DNA of 64,000 nt from assembly GCF_900142785.1 (NCBI RefSeq), contig NZ_FRCD01000012.1, positions 62,001 to 126,000 of the forward strand, written 5' to 3'. The stretch is from Chryseobacterium carnipullorum (GTDB taxonomy: Bacteria; Bacteroidota; Bacteroidia; Flavobacteriales; Weeksellaceae). Under the pieces are notes generated by a model. That model saw only the letters and a list, made by a program, of their open reading frames with translations. It was not told where the DNA came from and searched no databases. The position numbers and the translations under genes were made by a program. Positions 44,316 through 52,458 of the stretch are shown here, one piece after another (position 1 is the stretch's first letter; each line of letters begins with the position of its first letter).

Positions 44316-45704
44316 ATGAGTACAAGGAAAAATTTAATATTAATATTAGCATCGGTAGGAACTTTTGTAGAGGCTTTGGATATTGCCATTATTAATTTAA
44401 CGATTCCTTCTATTCAGGAGCAGTTCCACATCGGAGCAGAGACCGTGCAGTGGCTGCAAACGCTTTATGTGCTGTTTTTCGGGGGATTTCTGATCATCGG
44501 GGGTAAACTTTCAGACCAGCTGGGTCGTAAGAAAATTTTCCTGATCGGAGCTTTGATTTTTATGCTGACCTCATTGGGAGCAGGACTTTCGCAGAGCTTT
44601 GAAGTTTTAGCCATATTCCGTGCTCTTCAGGGATTGGGAGCAGCATTCATTATGCCTTCTGCCTTATCTATTGTGACCAATACATTCAGAGAAGAGCAGG
44701 AACGTAATTACGCAATTGGAATTTTCAGTTCATTTGCAGCGATAGGTTCCGGAAGCGGTTTGTCTGTCGGTGGTATCATCAGTACTTATCTGAGCTGGCA
44801 TTGGGTGTTCCTCATCAATGTTCCCATTTTGTTGCTTACGTTAGTTTTTGCTTACCAATATCTTCCGGCAGACGAAAAAAGACAGAGCGGTCAGAAAACG
44901 GATCTTATCTCCGGAATGCTGCTTGTTTTGGGACTTTTAAGTCTTACATACGGAACCCATGAACTGGTTCATATCAAAGAAAATCCTTTAATGATTGTCG
45001 GTTCTCTTGTGCTTGCGGTTTTACTTTTAGTCGCTGTGTTTGTCAGATTAAAGTCTGTATCCCAGCCCTTAATCGATTTACAATTGCTTAAACACAGATC
45101 ACTGCTGGTTTCTAATATGGTGTTTTTCACGCTAGGGGCATTTTTTATAGGATTTTTATTTCTTATTTCATTAATGCTTCAGAAAGATATGGGACACAGT
45201 GCGGCTTCTGCGGGACTGATGCTTGTACCTTTCAGTATCATGTCTGCATTGGCTTCAAAATTTGCACTTCCCCATATTTCTAAAAGATTAAGTTCTTCAC
45301 AAATGGGTGTTTTCGGATGGAGTTTCATGCTGGCAGGTGCTTTATCCTTACTGATTTCGGTGTATACAGGCCATCCATTGGCGGTAGTATTACTTGGAGC
45401 TGCCTGTATTTCAGGAATAGGGATGACATTTTGTTTTACCGCACTTTCAGTGCTGGGAATTCAGGATGTGGAGCCTTCACATTACGGAGTAGCCTCCAGT
45501 TTAAGTTCCACCAGTTATTTCCTGGGAGCCGGAATAGGATTGTCATTTATGACGTTGATGAGCCAGATCTTTCCCTCTCAGTATGCAGTGGGAGATCTCA
45601 GTTTGATTATTCTGGTTGGATATGCTTTACTGGCCCTTGCGATGCTGCTGTATTTTATTGTTAAAAGCTTAAAAACCAGACAGGCGGAAATAGCGGTTTC
45701 ATAG
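44316..45704 (+). CDS. MFS drug exporter, DHA2/EmrB-like
   Basis: The 462-residue inner-membrane protein has about 14 hydrophobic segments, as in the DHA2 (EmrB/QacA) group. Signatures include EALDIAIINLTIPSIQEQFH with the acidic residue of helix 1, WLQTLYVLFFGGFLIIGGKLSDQLGRKKIF (motif A region), FRALQGLGAAFIMPSALSIV (motif B) and GSGSGLSVGGIISTYLSWHWVFLINVP (motif C). Members expel toxic compounds or metabolites using the proton gradient. It is divergent from an Lrp-type regulator; no EmrA-like adaptor gene is nearby. Confidence 0.9.
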   Translation: MSTRKNLILILASVGTFVEALDIAIINLTIPSIQEQFHIGAETVQWLQTLYVLFFGGFLIIGGKLSDQLGRKKIFLIGALIFMLTSLGAGLSQSFEVLAIFRALQGLGAAFIMPSALSIVTNTFREEQERNYAIGIFSSFAAIGSGSGLSVGGIISTYLSWHWVFLINVPILLLTLVFAYQYLPADEKRQSGQKTDLISGMLLVLGLLSLTYGTHELVHIKENPLMIVGSLVLAVLLLVAVFVRLKSVSQPLIDLQLLKHRSLLVSNMVFFTLGAFFIGFLFLISLMLQKDMGHSAASAGLMLVPFSIMSALASKFALPHISKRLSSSQMGVFGWSFMLAGALSLLISVYTGHPLAVVLLGAACISGIGMTFCFTALSVLGIQDVEPSHYGVASSLSSTSYFLGAGIGLSFMTLMSQIFPSQYAVGDLSLIILVGYALLALAMLLYFIVKSLKTRQAEIAVS

Positions 45705-45856
45705 ATAAAAATATTTATAACCCCATAATTTTAACGCAAATAAATTATTATTCCTGTCTGTTTGAGGAGAGTAAAAAAGATGAATGTGCCGCTGATTAAA
45801 AAAATTCCGCTGTTTGATTGCGGGAAGTATATTGAATCGTAGGAGTAACGATGAAT

Positions 45857-45953
45857 CCGCACGAGTTTGGAAATTTTAGAAGCAAGTTTTAATTTTCAGC
45901 GAAAGATTCCAGTCTTGAATTTTTGGTTCATTTTGTTTCAAGGCAAAAGAACA
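45857..45953. repeat. Dispersed intergenic repeat, copy 1
   Basis: The element begins CCGCACGAGTTT and ends with a 43-base segment (45911-45953) that is repeated with one mismatch at 59013-59055; the whole unit recurs at 58958-59055 with almost the same length. The middle is less conserved. It is non-coding and lies upstream of the metallophosphoesterase gene. Confidence 0.8.
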
Positions 45954-46033
45954 TATAAACTCATAATAGTTATTTACTCATATCAATAGGTACTGATAGA
46001 TAAGTTTCTATTAAAAATATACAAAACTATATG

Positions 46034-46067
46034 AAAGAGGACCGGCATTATTTTGTCGGTTCTTTTT
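46034..46067 (+). terminator. Terminator-like hairpin just before the phosphoesterase start
   Basis: A 14-pair stem (46034-46047 with 46054-46067, three G-U pairs) and six-base loop runs into a T-rich tail and ends 11 bases before the start codon at 46079. It may stop read-through from the left or act as an attenuator in the leader of the following gene. Confidence 0.6.
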
Positions 46068-46078
46068 ATTTTAGCAGC

Positions 46079-46825
46079 ATGAAAATACAGATCATCAGTG
46101 ATCTTCACCAGGAATTCGGATCGACTGATTTATTTTTTGATCATGCAGATGTGGTCGTATTGGCTGGAGATATTAATTTGGGTACCAAAGGAGTTGAATG
46201 GATTAAGTCGAAAATAAAGGACAAACCTGTCATTTATGTTCTGGGAAATCATGAATATTATAAAGGCTCCTATCCTAAAACCTTAAACAAAATAAAACAC
46301 TCTGCTGAAGGCTCAAATGTCTTTGTTCTTGAAGATAAAGCCGCGGATATTGAGGGTGTTCGCTTTCACGGAGCCACGCTCTGGACGGATTTTTCTGTTT
46401 TTGGAAATCCTGTTCAGTACGGAATGATCTGTCAGCCCAAAATGAATGATTATAAAATGATCAGACGGGATCCTTCCTATTCAAAAATGAGGACCATTGA
46501 TACATTTAAAATTCATCAGTTTTCAAGGCTTTGGTTAAAAGAAAGTCTCGAAAATTCAACAGGCTTAAAAAATATCGTTGTTACCCATCATGCACCAAGT
46601 TTACGGTGTGTCCCGGAACAGTATAAAGAAGATCCTTTGACTGCTGCTTATGCTTCCGATATGGAAGATTTCATTCAAGAACATCAGCCGCTTTACTGGA
46701 TTCACGGACATATCCATACCCCATGCAGATATGCTATTGGGAAAACCGAGGTGATCTGTAATCCGCATGGTTATATTGATGAAAAATACAATGGTTATGA
46801 AAAAGAGCTGATTATTGAAATATAA
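46079..46825 (+). CDS. Calcineurin-like metallophosphoesterase
   Basis: With the start at 46079 (MKIQIISDLHQEF) the product has 248 residues; the frame is open 16 codons further but those codons form the hairpin listed at 46034-46067. Di-metal site motifs are complete: SDLH (Asp8, His10), AGDINLG, GNHEYYKG, VTHHAPS and HGHIH near residue 215. There is no signal peptide, so it is cytoplasmic. The family hydrolyses phosphomonoesters or diesters of varied substrates, and nothing here narrows this. It is convergent with the vWA-like lipoprotein gene, with only three bases between the stops. Confidence 0.9.
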   Translation: MKIQIISDLHQEFGSTDLFFDHADVVVLAGDINLGTKGVEWIKSKIKDKPVIYVLGNHEYYKGSYPKTLNKIKHSAEGSNVFVLEDKAADIEGVRFHGATLWTDFSVFGNPVQYGMICQPKMNDYKMIRRDPSYSKMRTIDTFKIHQFSRLWLKESLENSTGLKNIVVTHHAPSLRCVPEQYKEDPLTAAYASDMEDFIQEHQPLYWIHGHIHTPCRYAIGKTEVICNPHGYIDEKYNGYEKELIIEI

Positions 46826-46828
46826 TGG

Positions 46829-47812
46829 TTATTTGATTTCTTCCATAAACTTTTTTAGAGCCTCATAAGCTTCTGTTTTATTGGTCAATGCCGGATAGAT
46901 TTCCACTTGTGCGGCACCGGAATCTTTCAGCCATTTTTTCCAGATGATTTTCATGATCTCAAAATCTGTAGGTTGTACAGTTGTGACTCCGTTTTTATCC
47001 AGTGAACGATCTACCATTTCGAATACAATAACATTGAGCTGATTGAGGTCTGAGGTTTTCCTGATGAGGTATTCCGGTTTTGATAGAATGAATTTTTCAA
47101 GATCAACAGATCCGCTGCTGACGAATTCTTTCCTGATTTTTTTGATAAGATCCTGATCTAATCTAAGCCCGGAACTATTGTTAGCACTCTCAATATAGCC
47201 GTCCGTAAATAGAACGGCAATATTTCTGGTACCTGTAATGACAAATTCATCTTTTGCAATTTCAACTTTTTTATCAGGTTCATTGATCATCGAATTTTTA
47301 ATATTCTGATTAAAATAATTCCATACATCCGATCCTGCAGAGTGGGCAAGTGAATAATCGTAGACCTTCGAAATATTATTTTTAAATGATGCAATGTCTG
47401 GCTTCAGATCATGTCTTTTGTAATGGGATGCTTCCTGTGCCTGATCTTTGAATTTTCTGAAATTGATTTCCAGATCCTCCGTGTTCGCAATATGCTGATT
47501 GAGTATTCCTCTGTTGATAAAGTCAAATTTATAAATGTCCAGCTGGTTCATTTGCCTGCTTTTTATTTTCAGTAAATTGTCTATATGATCAGCAATTGTA
47601 TTGATTAATAAAGTGTCGTTCAGTGGTTTTGGGTGTATTTCAGGATTAATTCTGTTCGAAAGATCCGGAACAATTAAAACATTATAATCATAGATTTTAG
47701 GTAAGTTGTCATCTGGAATTTCTGAAGGGGTTTCTTTTGTGCAACATGAGGTAATGAATAATATACACAATACTTTCAGAATTCCGGATATTGATTTTGT
47801 CATTGTTTTCAT
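46829..47812 (-). CDS. Lipoprotein with von Willebrand A-like features, unknown role
   Basis: With the start at 47812 the protein has 327 residues and a lipoprotein signal peptide (FITSC, Cys23). The mature part begins with a beta strand and acidic motif YNVLIVPDLSNRI (Asp50, Ser52) and later has RNIAVLFTDGYIES (Thr203-Asp204-Gly205). These match the first and third positions of a MIDAS metal site in von Willebrand factor A domains, although the first motif is DxSxR instead of DxSxS. A single vWA-like domain would fill most of the protein. It is the second gene of a two-gene unit, 13 bases after the PLD-like membrane protein, so they probably work together across the cell envelope. I cannot name the system. 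Confidence 0.7.
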   Translation of the reverse strand: MKTMTKSISGILKVLCILFITSCCTKETPSEIPDDNLPKIYDYNVLIVPDLSNRINPEIHPKPLNDTLLINTIADHIDNLLKIKSRQMNQLDIYKFDFINRGILNQHIANTEDLEINFRKFKDQAQEASHYKRHDLKPDIASFKNNISKVYDYSLAHSAGSDVWNYFNQNIKNSMINEPDKKVEIAKDEFVITGTRNIAVLFTDGYIESANNSSGLRLDQDLIKKIRKEFVSSGSVDLEKFILSKPEYLIRKTSDLNQLNVIVFEMVDRSLDKNGVTTVQPTDFEIMKIIWKKWLKDSGAAQVEIYPALTNKTEAYEALKKFMEEIK

Positions 47813-47825
47813 CTGATGGTTTGGA

Positions 47826-49901
47826 TTAGTTTTGGGATATTTCTGAAACGAAATTTTCGTGAAATGCGATGACATTCAGCCAGTTTTCACATTCTCTGAT
47901 GGCTTCTGTGGTTTTGATCTCTGCTTTATTCACGGAATAGATTTCATACAGATATTTGCTCCAGCCTTCCATGAAGATATTCACCCTGTTTTCCATCTCG
48001 GGTTTTGAGATGGGAAGCCTGTCATTATCAACCTGGCTTTTGTAAATTTGGGCAAGATTCTCTACCTTTTCCCTGAAAGTAAGCAAGAGTTGTTTCAGAT
48101 TGTTTATTTTGGTATTGGTCAATAAGGGAAGATCCTGAAGCTGTTTATTCATGGTCACTTTATTTCTCTCCAGACCCTGAATGTCGCTGTTCAGTTTGTT
48201 GTTTTCCTCCTTTAAACTATTTACCTGTATTTGATGCTCTTCTTTTTCTTCTTCCAATTTGCCTACAATGAATTCTGTCTTTTCCTGATGATGGGTTCTG
48301 GTTCTTTTGTGATAAGAATGATACAGCTTATCAATCACTATTCCGAAAAGATAAACACTTAATGTTCCCAGGGTGAAAACCAATAAAAAGTTCTGTGAAA
48401 AAACGATCTCTGAGAATGTCGCTTTCTGATCTGTCTGATTAATAAGATATTCAATATCATTGATGTTTTTGGCTACTTTATAGGCGATAAAACAGTCTAC
48501 AAGAAAGATGAGCAATAAACCTCTGTTTTGATCTATAAATAGTGAAATTTTTGATTTCCTTTTTTGTTCTCCGGTGTCGGAATCTGTAATATCCGTATTC
48601 TCAGGCTTGATTAATTTCAACATTCCTAGAGCAAGAGGTATAATCACAAAAAGAAAAAGAAACAATATTCCCCCGGCACCTTTGTTCCATATTTTTGTTA
48701 TGGCATGAGCATTAAATACTTCCGGCATTTCCGTGACAAAACCTTTTCTGAGTTCAGCGATAATGTCCTCTTTTGAAAAGATAAAAATATAAGCGACTGA
48801 TGAATAGAAAATAAAAATATACAAGACGAGCATCAGCGTAATAAAGCTTAATAATAACGTAAGCGGCCAGTTCACAGGAGGTTTTACAAAGTCAACTTTT
48901 AATTCGTTTATTTTTTGGGTCAGAACATTGATTTTATCCTGAATAAAAGGAATCTTAATGGTAATGTTGGATTCAATGCTATGTTTTTTATCTTCAATGT
49001 TTTTCTCCGTTTCCCGCATGTTGTCTCCAATATTCTGGGTTTCAGAAGTGAGATTGTAGTGCAGGGTATCGGTTTCATTCTGAGTCTTCATTTCTACATT
49101 GCTGATGCTCACTTTAAGCTGCTCTTCAATTCTGTTTTTCAATCTGGTTTTCTTTTCAGTGATCACTTCTATTTCATTGATGAAGTTCGAATACAAGCTA
49201 TCCATTGCCTGAGGAAGTACCTGATGATCACCCTGATTTTCAAAAGCTCTCTGATAAGCGTTTTCCTTCAGGAGACTTTTATCAAAGGAGCCTACTTCCG
49301 TAGCGATAATATTATCCAGAACGTCTTTGAATTCCTTCAATGACTGTTCCTGGAAGTTCAGGGGTGTTGATTTTATTTCAGTTTTCATCATATTCACAGA
49401 AGCTTCTGAAAATGCTTTTTCCTCCCTTTCAATGTCTTCCATACTAAGCCCGCTGTTCAGTTTTTCAATCCTGTTTTTAATCCGGGAAAAACTTCCGATG
49501 AGTTCGTGTACCGTTTTTGGAAAATTAGTCACCAATACCTGTTCATGATTGTTTTTAGCATTGTTGGACCAGTTGTATGAACCTGAAATGGCTATAGACC
49601 GATCAATCACGCAAAACTTGAGATTCATCATTCCATAGCCTATATTTTTTATTTTTGTAAAGTTTAAACCATGGCTGACAAGAATATCAAAATCCAGCTT
49701 TTCATTGTCCGGTTGATCCGAAAGGATAAGGGATACTTTTACATTTTCATGTAGTTTATCACGAATAATGGTATACAAATCAGGATTCGTAAACCAGGCC
49801 ATTGCAATAAGTATTTCTGATTTTGCATTTCGCAGTTCCGATTTAATTCTTTCCAGAATTTCATCGGTATTGGAAATAGAGTCTTGAATCATCGTATTCA
49901 T
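47826..49901 (-). CDS. PLD-like domain membrane protein with coiled coils
   Basis: The 691-residue protein has a single phospholipase D-like domain at about 1-145: EILIAMAWFTNPDLYTII, then MNLKFCVIDRSIAISGSYNWS with Lys95, Asp100, Ser108 and Asn110, then Glu120. The expected HxK(x4)D motif reads NxK(x4)D because Asn93 replaces the catalytic histidine, so phosphodiesterase activity is doubtful. Next come a long helical/coiled-coil region (about 185-340), four membrane segments (about 345-375, 408-430, 460-478, 502-525) and a strongly charged coiled coil (about 535-620). No signal peptide, so the PLD-like and C-terminal parts are probably cytoplasmic. It forms an operon with the vWA-like lipoprotein. 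The architecture resembles no system I know; a defence or envelope-stress role is possible. Confidence 0.75.
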   Translation of the reverse strand: MNTMIQDSISNTDEILERIKSELRNAKSEILIAMAWFTNPDLYTIIRDKLHENVKVSLILSDQPDNEKLDFDILVSHGLNFTKIKNIGYGMMNLKFCVIDRSIAISGSYNWSNNAKNNHEQVLVTNFPKTVHELIGSFSRIKNRIEKLNSGLSMEDIEREEKAFSEASVNMMKTEIKSTPLNFQEQSLKEFKDVLDNIIATEVGSFDKSLLKENAYQRAFENQGDHQVLPQAMDSLYSNFINEIEVITEKKTRLKNRIEEQLKVSISNVEMKTQNETDTLHYNLTSETQNIGDNMRETEKNIEDKKHSIESNITIKIPFIQDKINVLTQKINELKVDFVKPPVNWPLTLLLSFITLMLVLYIFIFYSSVAYIFIFSKEDIIAELRKGFVTEMPEVFNAHAITKIWNKGAGGILFLFLFVIIPLALGMLKLIKPENTDITDSDTGEQKRKSKISLFIDQNRGLLLIFLVDCFIAYKVAKNINDIEYLINQTDQKATFSEIVFSQNFLLVFTLGTLSVYLFGIVIDKLYHSYHKRTRTHHQEKTEFIVGKLEEEKEEHQIQVNSLKEENNKLNSDIQGLERNKVTMNKQLQDLPLLTNTKINNLKQLLLTFREKVENLAQIYKSQVDNDRLPISKPEMENRVNIFMEGWSKYLYEIYSVNKAEIKTTEAIRECENWLNVIAFHENFVSEISQN

Positions 49902-50141
49902 AAGTAAGGTTATATCGTTTAATTTTTTTTTAATCTTATGTCTTTTCAGTGACTTTTATTAATGATTCAAAATTAAAAACATTAAAAATCTGATTTTTAC
50001 GGATTCCCGTAAATTGATAAAACAGTCTTGAAAAAATTAAAATAACAATTGAAATTTGTTCTTTTAATGATAATAACTATCATCCAGCTTGCGTACTAAA
50101 CTCTTTTGCCTCTCTCACTCAAATACCCTAATTTATCCTTC

Positions 50142-51059
50142 ATGGCTAAAAAATCCACTGCAGACCCCACAGAATTTGTATCCCTGTTTACTTTTGAAGA
50201 ACTTCTTCGGGAGGTAGAATTTGATCTCAGGATAAAAGAATTTGTCGTCATGGAAATTGATAAGGCTAATTATGTCATAAAACTCAATACACCTTACCGG
50301 TCAGATTATTTCTGCATTTTTATGATGCAGGAGGGGAGTATTCGTTTCAGGCTTGATGACAAAGGGTATGATGTTGAGAAAGGGGATATTATTTTCTGTC
50401 CCTTTTCAGAAATATTTTGGATAGATCGTATCTCTGAGGACTATAAAGCAAAGTACATCTTTTTTTCATTAGACTTTATTGCTGATGCCGGATTTAATTA
50501 TAAATCAAATGATGTACTGAAAAGCCTGTCATCAGATCCCGCACACATTATAAGGAACGAGCCCGATCTTTACAGAAGGATGAATTTCCATCTTGATGAG
50601 CTGAAGGCTCTCAACAATGCAGAAAAAGAAGATTATTATTTCAATGAAATGATCTGGCATCACTTTTCACTGGTGATCTATGAAATCGACAATTATTTTA
50701 AGAAAATTGAAAAACCACATCAGGTAACTCACCGTGAAGATGAACTAACGACGAGTTTTTTCACTCTGGTACGGAAACATTTCAAGGAGGAACATAATGT
50801 ACAGTTCTATGCAGACAAACTTTGCATCAGCCGTAAATATCTGACCAAAGTGATCAATAAAACCATGTTTAAATCACCCCGCGATATTATCCATCAGGTA
50901 TTGGCCGTAGAAGCCAGGCTTTTGCTCAGAAATCCCAATCTTAATGTCAATAATGTAGCGGTACAGCTTAAATTTTCAGATCAGGCATCTTTCAGTAAGT
51001 TCTTTAAAAAACATGTGGGAAAGTCTCCGTTAGAATATAAAAAAGATGATTTATATTGA
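50142..51059 (+). CDS. AraC-family transcriptional regulator
   Basis: I take the ATG at 50142 (MAKKSTADP), giving 305 residues; a TTG at 50106 is in frame but unlikely. The N-terminal part (about 30-130) is a cupin-like sensor with IFMMQEGSIRFRLDDKGYDVEKGDIIFCPF; the C-terminal part (about 205-300) is the double helix-turn-helix with HNVQFYADKLCISRKYLTKVINK, VAVQLKFSDQASFSKFFKKHVGKSPLEYKK. It lies 244 bases upstream of and in the same direction as the RND efflux operon and is a plausible regulator of it. Confidence 0.92.
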   Translation: MAKKSTADPTEFVSLFTFEELLREVEFDLRIKEFVVMEIDKANYVIKLNTPYRSDYFCIFMMQEGSIRFRLDDKGYDVEKGDIIFCPFSEIFWIDRISEDYKAKYIFFSLDFIADAGFNYKSNDVLKSLSSDPAHIIRNEPDLYRRMNFHLDELKALNNAEKEDYYFNEMIWHHFSLVIYEIDNYFKKIEKPHQVTHREDELTTSFFTLVRKHFKEEHNVQFYADKLCISRKYLTKVINKTMFKSPRDIIHQVLAVEARLLLRNPNLNVNNVAVQLKFSDQASFSKFFKKHVGKSPLEYKKDDLY

Positions 51060-51303
51060 TAATCAGCTACTTATTTGTTTTTTTTTGATATTGGCAATTG
51101 ATGTCTTTTTGCTAAAGTAGTACTGATTTTTAATGGAAAAAATAGAATTATCTTATTTATGTATTCTATTAAAGGGATTAAATGATATTTCTCATGTTTT
51201 AAAGAATTAGGAGTCTTTCTGACAAAACAAGGAGTTTTTTGAATATTTCGGTTGAATTTTTTTAGGGCGAATTTTGTCCCGTAAATTTAAAAGGAATATT
51301 GTT

Positions 51304-52449
51304 ATGCAGAGATTTTTTATTCAAAAATCAACTATACTTTTCCTCTCGCTGATGGTCTTGGCGGGATGTAGGAAAAGCAATCAAAACCAGGTTTATCAAC
51401 AGCAGGCTCCCGAACTTCCAATAGAAAAAGTGAAGCAGGGAGACGTTTCTGTTTCCAGAGAATATGCAGCATCAGTAGAGGGAATTTCCAATGTAGAGAT
51501 CAGACCGCAGGTGACAGGATATTTAAGCAGGATCTTTGTAGATGAAGGGGATTACGTAAGAGCAGGGCAGCCGCTTTTCAAAATAGAAGACCAGATTTTC
51601 CGTGAGCAGATGAAAAGTGCTCAGGCAGCTCTGATCACAGCACAGGCGAATCTTTCCACGTCTAAAATTGACCTTGACAGAAAGAAGGAATTATTACGAA
51701 ACAAAATGGTTTCCGATATTCAGGTAAAAGAAGCGGAAGCAGCTTACAATGCAGCAAGAGGTGCCGTAAGTCAATCCTTGTCTACCATCGAATCAGCAAA
51801 GATCAATCTTAATTTTTCTACAATCAAAGCTCCGGTAAGCGGATTTATCGGAAGATTCAACTACCGTCTTGGAAGTTTAATGACCCCTTCTAATCAGGAA
51901 CCGATTACGCTTTTATCAGACATTCATGAGGTTTATACTTATTTCAGCATGAGTGAAAATGATTTCAATAATTTCCAGAAGCAACAGCCAGGAAGTAATA
52001 TCAACGAGATCATCAAAAATACTCCTGCCGTTTCCCTATTGCTTTCAGGAGGGGAAAAATATGCACAGACCGGAAAAATAGATGCAGTAGAAGGACAGTT
52101 TAACAAAACCACAGGTTCTATTACTTTAAGAGCAAAATTCAACAATCCTGATAGTCTTTTGAGAAGCGGAAATACCGGAAAGATTGTGATGGAGCAGTTT
52201 TACAGCAATGTCATTCTTCTTCCGATAGCTTCTACAAGAACCATTCAGGATAAGATCTTCGTGTTCACGATCAAAGGGGGAAAAGCAGCGATGCTTCCAG
52301 TTGAAATAACAGGAAAAGCAGGTGATAATTTCATCGTATCAAAAGGGTTAAAAGCCGGTGATGAGTACATTGTAACAGGTTTCGACAGATTGCAGCCGGG
52401 AACGCCGGTAGTCGCTCAGAAAAAGAATGGTCAACCCAAAAAATCGTAA
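51304..52449 (+). CDS. RND efflux periplasmic adaptor (membrane fusion protein)
   Basis: With the ATG at 51304 (a TTG at 51274 is less likely) the protein has 381 residues and a lipoprotein signal peptide (VLAGC, Cys22), as in AcrA/MexA. It bridges the inner-membrane pump and the outer-membrane channel. Visible are the barrel-sandwich lipoyl-like halves (NVEIRPQVTGYLSRIFVDEGDYVRAGQPLFKIE and INLNFSTIKAPVSGFIGRF) flanking a helical hairpin of about 70 residues (QAALITAQANLSTSKIDLDRKKELL), then the beta-barrel and membrane-proximal domains ending LKAGDEYIVTGFDRLQPGTPV. It starts a three-gene operon with 9- and 5-to-17-base gaps. Confidence 0.95.
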   Translation: MQRFFIQKSTILFLSLMVLAGCRKSNQNQVYQQQAPELPIEKVKQGDVSVSREYAASVEGISNVEIRPQVTGYLSRIFVDEGDYVRAGQPLFKIEDQIFREQMKSAQAALITAQANLSTSKIDLDRKKELLRNKMVSDIQVKEAEAAYNAARGAVSQSLSTIESAKINLNFSTIKAPVSGFIGRFNYRLGSLMTPSNQEPITLLSDIHEVYTYFSMSENDFNNFQKQQPGSNINEIIKNTPAVSLLLSGGEKYAQTGKIDAVEGQFNKTTGSITLRAKFNNPDSLLRSGNTGKIVMEQFYSNVILLPIASTRTIQDKIFVFTIKGGKAAMLPVEITGKAGDNFIVSKGLKAGDEYIVTGFDRLQPGTPVVAQKKNGQPKKS

Positions 52450-52458
52450 GAAAAAATC

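Noticed and set aside
46031..46078. Upstream extension of the metallophosphoesterase gene
   Set aside because: The extra codons coincide with a terminator-like hairpin and the family's first strand begins at 46079 with MKIQIISDLH.
48915..49343. Plus-strand open frame of 142 codons opposite the PLD-like gene
   Set aside because: It is a shadow of the coiled-coil coding region; its hydrophobic product is the usual result of reading Lys/Glu codons on the opposite strand.
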